Source: Pseudoalteromonas distincta | GTDB taxonomy: Bacteria; Pseudomonadota; Gammaproteobacteria; Enterobacterales; Alteromonadaceae | Direction of reading: 5' to 3' | Assembly (NCBI RefSeq): GCF_000814675.1 | Contig: NZ_JWIG01000029.1 | Coordinates: 326,987 to 390,986 of the forward strand | Length of the DNA stretch: 64,000 nucleotides | Shown: piece by piece, positions 51,272-60,713 of the stretch | Position numbering within the stretch: the first letter of the stretch is position 1 | Layout of the letters: each line of letters opens with the position of its first letter | Program-made: the position numbers and the translations under genes | The notes under the pieces: generated by a model | The model's database searches: none | Seen by the model: only the letters and a program-made list of their open reading frames with translations | Told to the model about the DNA's origin: nothing

Positions 51272-52909
51272 CTAAATCGACTTTATAGCTAACTCTAAAT
51301 TGCTTAGCGCACAACCAAACTCTTTTGCATTGATGCGATGATACTGTGTGTCACTCGTTGCTGTAAGGCTAATTATAAACTCGTCTTGTTGGGCTACCGC
51401 ACTTTGTTCTTGGCTTAGGCACATCGCTTGAGTAAGTGAACGCAGTTTTGAATTTGTTAAAATTGAGCCAAAACGCTGCACTGGCAGTGGAGGTATTTTT
51501 ATAGCGGGTAACGCTTCATCTATTGTGCGTGCGCTTAAGGTAAACGTATTATTGGTAATTTCAATTACACTGCTTGTAGGCCAGTACGAATAGCTATAGC
51601 TCTTACTCCCAGGTTGGGCTTTACCTTGGTTAGCCAAATGCACTACACCACTTTTGCCTATTACGGTTATTAAACTACCTTCTGGTGATTTAATAACAAC
51701 CAAAGCCGTATTTTCATCAATACCAAAACCATGTTGAATCTCTGTTTTAATATTTTTGACTTCGTTTTTATTTAGCGCTGCTGCAAGCCTAAATGTACGG
51801 TTTTGTTCGCTAAATTGAGTATCTAGTACACCAAAATTAAAGCTGCCAAGTCCACCAGCATTAGTGTTATTTTCACCTTTACGAAGTGCCTCAAGGCTTG
51901 TCGTATTTGTAAGCATACCCGTCACTTTACTTTGGATTGCTGCGCCCGCTCCTTCACCTACAATTACTGGGCGAGTTTGCAATGCTTGCGTCCACGGGTA
52001 TGGGTTATTGTTTTGATCAAATAATACCTTGTGAGTTAATGCTGCATTACCGCTATTAAACATAACGCCGGTACTGATTTTAATAAGTGATACAAGTGCA
52101 TTAGTGCCACTTTTACATAAAGCGTATTCGGCCTTTGTGCGATCGGGATAAACCACTTCACGGTTATACACATTCATTAATGTATTTCTAAGCGCTGGTA
52201 ATTCATCGCACGAGTTACTCGTAATCGCTTTAGCAAGCGCTGGCGTTAGTGCTAACCATTGAGTGTTTATATTTGATTGTGCCAAAAGACTTTGCGCTAC
52301 ATCTGCCGACTCATAAGGGTCGCGGCTCGAAGCCGTAATAGCAAGCATGGTGGGTTTTGCGTTATTAACTTTTAAACTGCCCGACACAAATTGTAAAATA
52401 TTATTAGTCGCAACCTCATTATTAAAATCTGTATTTACTTGCTCTTTTAAACGCTCACCGTTTTTATTAAGTAGCGGTACTTCTAGCATATCAAATACAA
52501 AGTTGTACTCTTGCTGAGTTAGACTTTCTAATTGCTGATTATTTATATCGCGCCACTGCCAGAGTAAATCAGTTTTTGATACGCTATTTGACGATTTACT
52601 TTGTATGGCTTTAAGTGTTTTTAATACAGCCGTTTTTGCCTCAACATTATTATTAGGCCAATGCTGCGCGATGTTTTTTATTTGAGAGCTGCTAAGTGTA
52701 TATAAATTATGTGACTTACCATCAATAACAGGCTCTTTTTGGCAATTATTGAGCTTGGCGCTAGTACAGGTAGTAAGCTCTGACCCCACTAAAATTAAAG
52801 TTTGGCTTTGCTCTTGAGCCACTGCATTTATTGAAAATCCTGCACCGACCAATGCCACTACCATACCCAGTAACTTCGGCTGTTGATCACGTAAAAATGC
52901 ACATATCAT
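51272..52909 (-). CDS. Exported cyanophycinase-like (peptidase S51 family) protein lacking the catalytic serine
   Basis: A 545-residue secreted protein starting MICAFLRDQQ with a signal peptide ending near NAVAQEQ. The second half follows the order of cyanophycinase-type S51 peptidases: FNSGNAALT (284-292, the GGNQ position), GEGAGAAIQS (318-327, where the family has GTSAGAxxxS), LDTQF (362-366, family DxHF) and GFGIDENTALVV (394-405, a strong family signature). The nucleophile Ser is Gly and the His is Gln, so it is probably not a peptidase. I reject the longer reading to 53050 because it lacks a signal peptide at its N-terminus. The role of the first 230 residues is unknown. Confidence 0.7.
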   Translation of the reverse strand: MICAFLRDQQPKLLGMVVALVGAGFSINAVAQEQSQTLILVGSELTTCTSAKLNNCQKEPVIDGKSHNLYTLSSSQIKNIAQHWPNNNVEAKTAVLKTLKAIQSKSSNSVSKTDLLWQWRDINNQQLESLTQQEYNFVFDMLEVPLLNKNGERLKEQVNTDFNNEVATNNILQFVSGSLKVNNAKPTMLAITASSRDPYESADVAQSLLAQSNINTQWLALTPALAKAITSNSCDELPALRNTLMNVYNREVVYPDRTKAEYALCKSGTNALVSLIKISTGVMFNSGNAALTHKVLFDQNNNPYPWTQALQTRPVIVGEGAGAAIQSKVTGMLTNTTSLEALRKGENNTNAGGLGSFNFGVLDTQFSEQNRTFRLAAALNKNEVKNIKTEIQHGFGIDENTALVVIKSPEGSLITVIGKSGVVHLANQGKAQPGSKSYSYSYWPTSSVIEITNNTFTLSARTIDEALPAIKIPPLPVQRFGSILTNSKLRSLTQAMCLSQEQSAVAQQDEFIISLTATSDTQYHRINAKEFGCALSNLELAIKSI

Positions 52910-53171
52910 AATGTAAACTCTAATATAAATAATAAAACTAATGTGCTGTAGTTTAACAGCTAGCCACTGGCGCCTAAATATATTTTTGTAAATGTTAAAT
53001 AATTCAAGTCTCTGAAAAACGTTCGGGTTAAGCACTGCATTTAAATACATTGTTTAGTTTGCCCTTTTGTCTTTGTAAATATTATCTAAACAAATTTAAA
53101 CGGGGCATTTATTGACCAATCTTATTGTTTAAATTACGGTGGTGAATTATTTTATGTAACTGGGGTGAAAT

Positions 53172-53759
53172 ATGGACTTTTCTAATGAAGAGATAAATTT
53201 TTTTGCTGAGTTATTCAAGCCTAATAAAAAGTCACATGCTCACAACAGTCACGTTTTAACGTTACAAAGTTCAGTACCAGCCAATATTGCTCACTTACTT
53301 AGTAGCGCTAATTTAACCCTGCTCGCAGAAGTTGCACACTATCAGTTATGGTTTCCGTTGGACTTAAAAATTGATAGCGCCGGTATAATCAAACCTATTT
53401 TAAACGCCCCCGAAGTAATAGACACACAAGGCACACTGCGCAGTTGGCGCTGGAGTGAGCTAAATATTAAAAGCCAAGGGTTTAAAATTGAATCAATATC
53501 AAACACGGGGATGTTTTTAAAACCCCTCAGAAAAGGTAACCATTTAAATAAATCGCAGCACATGGAATTTATTTTGCCTAACAAACAAAGTATTTCGATG
53601 GAAATAGAACCCGTAAGGCAAAGCACGCAAGGTATAGCCGCTAAAATAACGCAAATCCATAGCGGTCAAGAGCAACTAAGAGCTTACCTATTTGAAGAAC
53701 ATAAACGTCAACATGCTAAATTATACGAGAATGGCCAATTAGTTGAGCAGCTAATTTAA
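53172..53759 (+). CDS. Unknown cytoplasmic protein, possibly PilZ-like
   Basis: A 195-residue protein with no signal peptide or membrane segment. The strand-rich middle contains LRSWRWSEL and, about 30 residues later, IESISNTGMFLKPL. This distantly recalls the PilZ arrangement (RxxxR, then (D/N)xSxxG), but the Asp/Asn is Ser and the two-Arg motif is imperfect, so c-di-GMP binding is doubtful. The C-terminal helix is charged (LFEEHKRQHAKLYENG). It has its own upstream region and is followed 92 bp later by the phospholipase-C-like gene on the same strand. Confidence 0.5.
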   Translation: MDFSNEEINFFAELFKPNKKSHAHNSHVLTLQSSVPANIAHLLSSANLTLLAEVAHYQLWFPLDLKIDSAGIIKPILNAPEVIDTQGTLRSWRWSELNIKSQGFKIESISNTGMFLKPLRKGNHLNKSQHMEFILPNKQSISMEIEPVRQSTQGIAAKITQIHSGQEQLRAYLFEEHKRQHAKLYENGQLVEQLI

Positions 53760-53851
53760 TAGGTGTTTACCCCGCTATACTTGCATTTAGTTGGCTTTAT
53801 TTAACCCCCTCTCAATGTTAATCTGTACCCTTATTAATAAATCATAAGGAT

Positions 53852-54772
53852 ATGACAATGCCAGGTGCTTTTGCGCACATCACTGCTGTTAATATTGCAA
53901 CGCAAACCAAGTCACTCGCTAAAATGGATATGCCTAAAAAAGCAAAGCTTATTTTAAGCCAACGCCAAGCATACCTTGAACTAGGCTGTGTAGCCCCCGA
54001 TTATCCTTACTTAGCTGTAGCGCAGCCTGGCCAAAATGCGTGGGCCGACCTAATGCACTATGAGCACACAGGCGATTTACTTAAAGCCATGATTGAACAC
54101 TGTAAAACACTTGAAGGTGAAGCATTTGAGAAATGTTTTGCTTGGTTATGCGGTTATATGGCCCATGTTGCTGCAGATATAACAGTGCATCCGGTTGTTG
54201 AATTAAAAGTAGGCCCGTATGAGCAAAACCAAACGGCGCACCGTACCTGCGAAATGAATCAAGACGCGTTTATTTGGCAACGTTTAAACTTAGGTGAGTT
54301 AGGTTATGCTGACCGCGTGCAACAAAATATTGGATCTTGTACTAACAAAGACGATAATTTTGATACCGATATTGCAAAAATTTGGCAACATGCTTTATTA
54401 ACGGTTCACCCAAGCTACGCAGCACAACACGCTCCTAACTTTAATTCATGGCATAACGGTTTTCAGCTTGTGGTAAATAATGTTGAAGAAAGTTATCGAT
54501 TATTTGCCTGTGCACGCCATGTTGCTGCTGATTTAGGCTTGTTTTATCCTCGCCCAAACGAAGTAGACCCCACTTTTATTGAACAACTAAAAACGCCGCA
54601 CGAGCCTATGCATTACAACGATATTTTTGACTTTGCCGTTAGTAACATTCAGCACTACATAACCATTATTGCCAATGCCGTATTTTTAGATACTGATTAC
54701 AGTGCAATTAAAAATTGGAACCTAGATACAGGCTACGATGAACACAACACGATGACGGTATGGAGCAAATAA
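53852..54772 (+). CDS. Zinc-dependent phospholipase C family protein
   Basis: A 306-residue all-helical protein with the look of the zinc-dependent PLC/S1-P1 nuclease-like fold: an early FAHITAVN with a His near the N-terminus, GCVAPDYPYL with Asp, ADLMHYEHTGDLL, and GYMAHVAADITVHPVVE with the His-x3-Asp ligands that bind zinc in the family. There is no clear signal peptide, unlike secreted PLC of Gram-positives; bacterial members with this N-terminus (MPGAFAHI) are often annotated as cytoplasmic. It is followed one base later by a lipoprotein gene, so the two are an operon. Substrate unknown. Confidence 0.7.
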   Translation: MTMPGAFAHITAVNIATQTKSLAKMDMPKKAKLILSQRQAYLELGCVAPDYPYLAVAQPGQNAWADLMHYEHTGDLLKAMIEHCKTLEGEAFEKCFAWLCGYMAHVAADITVHPVVELKVGPYEQNQTAHRTCEMNQDAFIWQRLNLGELGYADRVQQNIGSCTNKDDNFDTDIAKIWQHALLTVHPSYAAQHAPNFNSWHNGFQLVVNNVEESYRLFACARHVAADLGLFYPRPNEVDPTFIEQLKTPHEPMHYNDIFDFAVSNIQHYITIIANAVFLDTDYSAIKNWNLDTGYDEHNTMTVWSK

Positions 54773-54773
54773 A

Positions 54774-55172
54774 ATGAAACACTTACTTTGTATAAGCCTC
54801 ATGGTATTACTTAGCGGTTGCTACACTCCTAAAAACAACAATCCAGAAGTGATGGCCGACTTAGCCTCACAATTAAAAGATATTGCTACAGCCGTTGATG
54901 GTACACTAAAATTTAGTGAAACATCCTATTCAACAACTGATGAATTGTTAAAAGCTGCTGTTAAAAACGATTTAAGCAAACTTGCACCCTTTGGGGAATA
55001 CACGCTTATTGTAAACGTACAAGATGATAACGCAGTGCTACTTTTATGTGATGCCAATACTGCTTTAATTGAAGATGCAGGCTGTACTGCTCAATCAGAT
55101 ATACAGCATTGGGGAGCAGGAGTTATTCATCAGTGCAAAATAACTATAAACGCCCAACAGCTCTGTAACTAG
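54774..55172 (+). CDS. Small lipoprotein of unknown function
   Basis: A 132-residue lipoprotein. MKHLLCISLMVLLSGC ends in a good lipobox (LSGC), with Tyr-Thr after Cys16, so it is likely sorted to the outer membrane. The mature part is one small domain with several Cys (LLLCDANTALIEDAGC, HQCKI). It starts one base after the stop of the phospholipase-like gene and is surely co-transcribed. Function not recognised. Confidence 0.7.
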   Translation: MKHLLCISLMVLLSGCYTPKNNNPEVMADLASQLKDIATAVDGTLKFSETSYSTTDELLKAAVKNDLSKLAPFGEYTLIVNVQDDNAVLLLCDANTALIEDAGCTAQSDIQHWGAGVIHQCKITINAQQLCN

Positions 55173-55195
55173 GTAATAAAATACCTGCTATACAT

Positions 55196-57475
55196 TTAAA
55201 GTTGAGCCGTCATCTCTTTGGGGTTAAACACTAAGCCATGGCGGCTAACATGCTCTGCAAAATTTTCGGCTGGCATTGGTTTCGCAAAGTAAAAGCCCTG
55301 AAATTCTTTACACCCCATTTGCGTCATTATTGCTACTTGCTCTTGGGTTTCTACTCCTTCGGCTACACACTTAATATCAAGCTCTTCACACATAACGTGC
55401 ACCGCTTTAACTAAACTTTTTTGACGCGTAGAGCTCGTTACTTGGCTGATTAATGAGCGATCTAACTTAAGCTTGTTAATAGGATAATCGGCAAGGCGTG
55501 CAATATTAGAATACCCCACTCCAAAATCATCAACCGAAATAGTAAAACCCCACGATTGCAGTGTTTGCATAAGCTTTAGCGAATGCGCTTGGTTTGCCTC
55601 AAGAGAGGTTTCAGTCAGTTCTAACTCTATTTGAGGTGGCTTTACGTTAAAGTCGGCAAGGTATTTAACCAGTTTTGACATGAAATCGGTTTGGCTAAAA
55701 TCAATTAGAGATATATTTATTGCCACCGGCACACTCGGTAAACCCGCCTTAGTCCAATTGGCAATTTGTGCGCAGACTTTTTGAATAATCAGATCGGTTA
55801 ATCTACTGACCATTCTGTATTCTTCAGCAATAGGAATAAATACCACTGGCGACACATTACCTAGTATGGGACTGTTCCAACGCGCTAAAGCTTCAAGCCC
55901 TATACATTGACCCGTTGCATCTACTTTAGGTTGATAGTGTACCGACAAATCGCCCTGCTGAAGCGCTTCATCTAATAACATCGAAATTTCGTATTTTTCG
56001 ATAAAAGCTTGTGATTGTTTTTCGTTATAACCACTTAGAGGCATATTACAGTTTGCAACTTTAAGTGCTTCGCACGCATTGCTAAGTACTGTTGTGCTGC
56101 TTTTTCCGTGATCAGGATACTTTGCAAAACCAAATAAAAATGATTGCTGACACTTAGTGCCAAACACATTATAAGTTTTATCTAATGTATTTTTTATTTG
56201 CATTAATAGCTTATCTTCAAGCTCGTTTTGCGAGTTTGCGCCGATTATAAAAGCAAGCTTTCCTACTCCTATATGGGCACACAACAACGGCCCATCTGCC
56301 ATCGCCTTTAAACGCTTGTACGCGTTAATAAGTAATGCTTGAGAGTCGGCTTTAGTGAGCTTTAAATTTAAGTATTCACTATTTGCACTTTGGGTAACAA
56401 CGATAAAAAAACCTTTTTGGTATTTGCTTGTTAATCTGTCGCATTGCAGCTCAAACCATTCTCTATTGGGAAGTTTTGTTTGCGAGTCTCTAAAGCGTAA
56501 ACGTTTATTTTCTTGTTCCATCATCGATAAGTTTTGTTTAATGAGCTGCTCTTGCGTGCAATCGTAAAAGTCGTATACACGGTAGTTTGTACTCATTGTT
56601 ATTTGCTGGTAGCAGGCTTTAAAATAGCTTTTTTTGTACTTCACAATTTTATTTTGAGCATTAGGGGCGTCAAAAACTAAAGTAGGAAATAAATGAGAAA
56701 GGTTAACGCATTCTTCTTTTAATTCTTTTTTTATACCAAACATATCAATAGCATGTTGATTAAAATCAGTAATGACAAGGTTTTCGTCAACAATAATTTT
56801 GGCTTTATTTGATTCGGTGAACAGGCTTCGATAAAGCTCATTTTTATCTTTAAGGTGTGTATTAGCGCTTATCATTGTTTTGTTTAAACGCTTAGCAGCC
56901 ACAATTGTGCGTGCCACAGCAAGGGGAATACAAATGTTAAAAAATAAGAATATTAGCCCTGTAATGTATAAGCTGGCATCGGGAAGTTGTTGAGCAATGC
57001 CAGTTAAGCCCGATACATCAACGTTATTGATGATCATATAAAACGGTACAATATTTAATACGCCATAAGCAAGGGCTGTTCTATAACCAAGTAGCATAAG
57101 TGCGATTATTGGGCAGGAATACATATACATAGAGCCCACTTTAGCAAGCTCTAGGTCTGTTAAAAATAAGTTCATCGACACGCTAGCAGCTACAATGGCT
57201 ATTAAAAGTACATGAGCGCTGAAGTGGTAAAAACGCTTACTTGCTATAAGCAAACCGCATACAGTCGCAAAAAAACTGCTTGTTAATACAACAATATAAA
57301 TTAAGTTAAACTCAATAGCGCTTGCGTACGTGTGGCACACCACAGCAAAACATAACACCATTACTAATGATAGAATAATGCGCAGTGCACTTATTCGCCA
57401 ATTAGCAACCTGATCAGGGGCTGAATAGTGATCGTTTAATAAAAAGAACCTATTGAAAAAATGCATAATAAACAA
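55196..57475 (-). CDS. Membrane-bound cyclic-di-GMP phosphodiesterase (PAS, degenerate GGDEF, EAL)
   Basis: A 759-residue protein. An N-terminal bundle of six to seven transmembrane helices (about 25-195) acts as a sensor; a PAS-like stretch follows (about 212-310), then a GGDEF-fold domain (about 330-480) and an EAL domain (about 490-745). The GGDEF has lost its signature: the hairpin reads IGVGKLAF, so no cyclase activity is expected. The EAL domain keeps GLEALARW, INISLIDF, ELELTETSLE, VDDFGVGYSN and LKLDRSLI, so c-di-GMP hydrolysis is likely, possibly with GTP control from the GGDEF relic. Convergent with the lipoprotein gene. An ATG three codons later is an alternative start. Confidence 0.88.
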   Translation of the reverse strand: MFIMHFFNRFFLLNDHYSAPDQVANWRISALRIILSLVMVLCFAVVCHTYASAIEFNLIYIVVLTSSFFATVCGLLIASKRFYHFSAHVLLIAIVAASVSMNLFLTDLELAKVGSMYMYSCPIIALMLLGYRTALAYGVLNIVPFYMIINNVDVSGLTGIAQQLPDASLYITGLIFLFFNICIPLAVARTIVAAKRLNKTMISANTHLKDKNELYRSLFTESNKAKIIVDENLVITDFNQHAIDMFGIKKELKEECVNLSHLFPTLVFDAPNAQNKIVKYKKSYFKACYQQITMSTNYRVYDFYDCTQEQLIKQNLSMMEQENKRLRFRDSQTKLPNREWFELQCDRLTSKYQKGFFIVVTQSANSEYLNLKLTKADSQALLINAYKRLKAMADGPLLCAHIGVGKLAFIIGANSQNELEDKLLMQIKNTLDKTYNVFGTKCQQSFLFGFAKYPDHGKSSTTVLSNACEALKVANCNMPLSGYNEKQSQAFIEKYEISMLLDEALQQGDLSVHYQPKVDATGQCIGLEALARWNSPILGNVSPVVFIPIAEEYRMVSRLTDLIIQKVCAQIANWTKAGLPSVPVAINISLIDFSQTDFMSKLVKYLADFNVKPPQIELELTETSLEANQAHSLKLMQTLQSWGFTISVDDFGVGYSNIARLADYPINKLKLDRSLISQVTSSTRQKSLVKAVHVMCEELDIKCVAEGVETQEQVAIMTQMGCKEFQGFYFAKPMPAENFAEHVSRHGLVFNPKEMTAQL

Positions 57476-57592
57476 CAGTTAAAGCTCATTCTTCTATTAG
57501 ACATTGATAACTTGTTAAAATCAATCAAATGAATATAATTTCTATTTACATTGTTCTATAAAATAGACAGGTGTAAACCTGCTCGTTAGCCG

Positions 57593-60451
57593 TTAAACAT
57601 TCATTTTTCGAGTGTTTTTACAGTTATCCTCTTTAAGCGCGAAACCACTGCATCCTAAAAATTCACCGTGCTTAGATTTACGTTTACGCATTTCGCGACC
57701 ACACTTTTCACAAATTGGATGCTGCGTTTTACACTCTGTATTCACACATTGTGAATACGTGCTTTTATCAACCGATGGGCTACTACAGCTTTTACACACT
57801 CGTAGTTTAGTTTCGCAAATCTGCGTATTAGTACAGCTATAATAATCACCATACTGACCCGTTTTTGGCACAATTAATCCGTCGCTGCACGTATTACACT
57901 CTCTTTGCTTTAGTTGCGACTTGTTAAACAACGTGGAGCCGATTTGAATAGGATAATCGTCATTTACTAGTTCTTTTACAAACGCTGAGCATGCATAAGG
58001 GTCTGCAATTAAATACGCTTTATGTTTTGCGCGCGTAATACCTACATAAAGCAAACGCCTTTCTTCTGAGTGAGTGAATTCATCTTGCTCTGGTAATAAC
58101 GACTCCACCAGCACGTTATTTTGATTATCGCTAGGAAACCCTAATTTACCTTGTTCAAAACCAATAATAATACAGTAATCGGCTTCAAGCCCCTTAGCGC
58201 TATGCAATGTCCAAAAATAAAGAGGGTTTGTATGCTTTTTATCTTTTAAATGCTGCTGCACGCTATTTAACATGTATCGGTATCGACTAAGTATGGCAAT
58301 GCTCGCTGATGCATCATTTTTTTGAATAGTGCTTATGCTCTGCTGTACTTTTATTTCTATCGATTTAGTGCCTTGGTATAAATCGTCTAACAAAATAACT
58401 TGTGGTGTGGTTACTTGCGTATGTGTGCTGATCTGCTTTTTATATTGCTCAGGGTTTTGCATTACAAAGCGCCCCGCTACATCGCTAATGCTATTGTTGT
58501 ATCTAAATGTTTTTTGCAACATAGTAAGTGAGTGGCTGCCCACTAATTCATTAAAGCGTGTAGTAAGCGCTAAATTACCACCCGAGAACCGATAAATTGC
58601 TTGCCAGTCATCACCTACCGCAGTAAAGCGTATTCCGTTACCATATTTTAATATCGCATTTAAAAAGCCCATACGCGCACTTGATATATCTTGAAACTCA
58701 TCAACTAAAATGTGGCTCCACGGAACATTAAAATCTCCGCTTACTATCGCCTTTGTCGCTTGAATAATCATGTCGTCAAAATCAATGGTATTTTGCGTGC
58801 TTAGTTCATTTATATAGGCGTCATGAATTTGCACTAACAAGTTTGCATATTGTTGATAGTTTTTAATACCACTTTGCTTGATGCGCTGCGCTATTTGCGT
58901 ATTACTTAGTTGCTCTACACGAATAGCTTGTAAGCATTTTATGTACTTATCAATGCCTTGCTGCAACTGTCCTGAGTTATTTAAAGTATGAAATATTTCG
59001 TCGCTACTTAAAGGTGCTAATTCAACATTATGCTGCTTTAATTGCTTTGCGAGAGTTTGCTCAAGCTTTCCTTCTACCCAGTTGTAATGAAAGGTCTCGA
59101 GTAAAGTGGTGCCATTTTTTTTATGTAACTTACGCTTAAATGCAATTTGCTCGTTATAGTGTTTTTTATCTATATCGGCACGAGTATTCCCTTGCCTATC
59201 AATGCCAAAGTGCTCTAAGTAAATATCGTATTGAGGTATATAAAAGTCTGGTTGATATTGCCCACTTAGCTCTGCGCCTTGATTAAAGTGATAATTCACC
59301 TCATAACTGTGCACCACGCAATTCAAATGTAGCCAGTTTGAAATAAGCACTTCCTGATAACTTTTTACTTTATGTCCCGCAAGGCTACGGTATTCGTTAT
59401 CGCGTACGTACCGCTCGTACTGTGCATTATCTTTAAAGCTAAATATATCAATCGGCTCATGGAGTAAATCTACAAATGCTTTTAAAAACTGTGGCTCGGT
59501 TTGTATTTTTTTACTTACCCACCCAGTTAACCAACTATTTAATTGAACTGGGTCGGTTGCAAATTTTGACAACTCGATTGGCTTTTTAGCACTTTGTAAT
59601 AATTTAAGCCCAAGCGCATGAAACGTTAAAATAGTGGGTACTTTGGTATGCAAGTTTGCATGCGTGGCGCGTTTAATAAAGCGCTCTTTAAGCTCATTTG
59701 CTGCTGTTTTATTATAGGCCAGCACCAAAATTTGCTCAGGCTTGGCAATATCACACGCTATTAAATCTAACGATTTTGCTACCATCACAGATGTTTTACC
59801 TGTGCCTGCTGCCGCTAATACTAGGTTTTTATCGTTATCGCGTATTACCGCTAAGCGCTGCTCTGTTGTTAATGGATTTGACTCTACTTGATTAAAAAAG
59901 TCATTTTTAAGAGTTAGCTGTTTTTTTTCATATTTATGGCGCAGCTGTGTGATTGCATCGTGAGTATTGGGTGTGGAGCTCAGTATATTTAAAAATTTAA
60001 TACTGCTTGGCGATAAGTGTTGTTGCCATGTGTTTGTACTTTGAGCGTATTGTTTAGCAAGTAAAAATACCTCGTTATTAAGTATTTTTATGGAACTATC
60101 ACGTAAAAACTCATCTAAAGCATAACGCTTTAGCAAAGCCTTGGCGTTATTTACTTTTTGCTCAAGCATGGCTGAAAATTGCGTGTTAAGGGCGGTATTT
60201 AAAGACTTAGCTTGCGCTTTGTTTAAAAAGCTAATTGATGTATTGCTACTATCGCACAAATTAATTTTGGCGCTAAATAAACGATTTTTAAGTATTGAGT
60301 AATTATAAAAGTCTTTAATTAAAAATGTCCGCGAAGGAGCACTTCTAAAATGCACAACAAGGCGCTCTTGTTCAATAGTTACGTGTTTAATACGGGTAAA
60401 AAAACGGCCTAGCCAACTTGGAGTAGCAATATACTGCGCCATAATACTCAA
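57593..60451 (-). CDS. UvrD-family DNA helicase (HelD/helicase IV-like) with an embedded nuclease-like domain and C-terminal zinc ribbons
   Basis: A 952-residue SF1 helicase. The N-terminal domain and the core (VLAAAGTGKTSVMVAKS at 211-227, VDEFQDISSARMGFL, VGDDWQAIYRFSGGNLAL, LHSAKGLEADY, RLLYVGITRAKH) match E. coli HelD, which has only 684 residues. Two additions are visible. Residues about 355-480 contain SYQEVLISNWL, YQPDFYIPQYDIYLEHFG and TLLETFHYNW, a PD-(D/E)xK-like arrangement inserted between helicase motifs. The last 110 residues carry about three Cys4 zinc ribbons (CNTC, CKSC, CEKCGR) of the topoisomerase type. It probably acts in DNA repair or recombination. Single gene. Confidence 0.85.
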   Translation of the reverse strand: MSIMAQYIATPSWLGRFFTRIKHVTIEQERLVVHFRSAPSRTFLIKDFYNYSILKNRLFSAKINLCDSSNTSISFLNKAQAKSLNTALNTQFSAMLEQKVNNAKALLKRYALDEFLRDSSIKILNNEVFLLAKQYAQSTNTWQQHLSPSSIKFLNILSSTPNTHDAITQLRHKYEKKQLTLKNDFFNQVESNPLTTEQRLAVIRDNDKNLVLAAAGTGKTSVMVAKSLDLIACDIAKPEQILVLAYNKTAANELKERFIKRATHANLHTKVPTILTFHALGLKLLQSAKKPIELSKFATDPVQLNSWLTGWVSKKIQTEPQFLKAFVDLLHEPIDIFSFKDNAQYERYVRDNEYRSLAGHKVKSYQEVLISNWLHLNCVVHSYEVNYHFNQGAELSGQYQPDFYIPQYDIYLEHFGIDRQGNTRADIDKKHYNEQIAFKRKLHKKNGTTLLETFHYNWVEGKLEQTLAKQLKQHNVELAPLSSDEIFHTLNNSGQLQQGIDKYIKCLQAIRVEQLSNTQIAQRIKQSGIKNYQQYANLLVQIHDAYINELSTQNTIDFDDMIIQATKAIVSGDFNVPWSHILVDEFQDISSARMGFLNAILKYGNGIRFTAVGDDWQAIYRFSGGNLALTTRFNELVGSHSLTMLQKTFRYNNSISDVAGRFVMQNPEQYKKQISTHTQVTTPQVILLDDLYQGTKSIEIKVQQSISTIQKNDASASIAILSRYRYMLNSVQQHLKDKKHTNPLYFWTLHSAKGLEADYCIIIGFEQGKLGFPSDNQNNVLVESLLPEQDEFTHSEERRLLYVGITRAKHKAYLIADPYACSAFVKELVNDDYPIQIGSTLFNKSQLKQRECNTCSDGLIVPKTGQYGDYYSCTNTQICETKLRVCKSCSSPSVDKSTYSQCVNTECKTQHPICEKCGREMRKRKSKHGEFLGCSGFALKEDNCKNTRKMNV

Positions 60452-60713
60452 TATGAAGATATGCTTTGACTTGATTGTAACATACTCTTTTATATTACAT
60501 TTAACGCTAAATAGTAGTCATTTATAAAGCAACCTCTTAGCAGGCTGACTTTTAAAACTTAATATTAGCATTTTACTCACAACCATTAACAATTTTAAAC
60601 ATTTACAAATAGCGTGTTGTGTAACAATGCACAAATACACTTAATATATTTACTAGGTATATCCGCAATTAAACAATTACTTATAGCTAATTCAGTGGTT
60701 AAAAGGAGCTAAC

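Noticed and set aside
52910..53050. 47-residue N-terminal extension of the cyanophycinase-like protein
   Set aside because: It would bury the signal peptide internally; MICAFLRDQQ at 52909 is the natural start.
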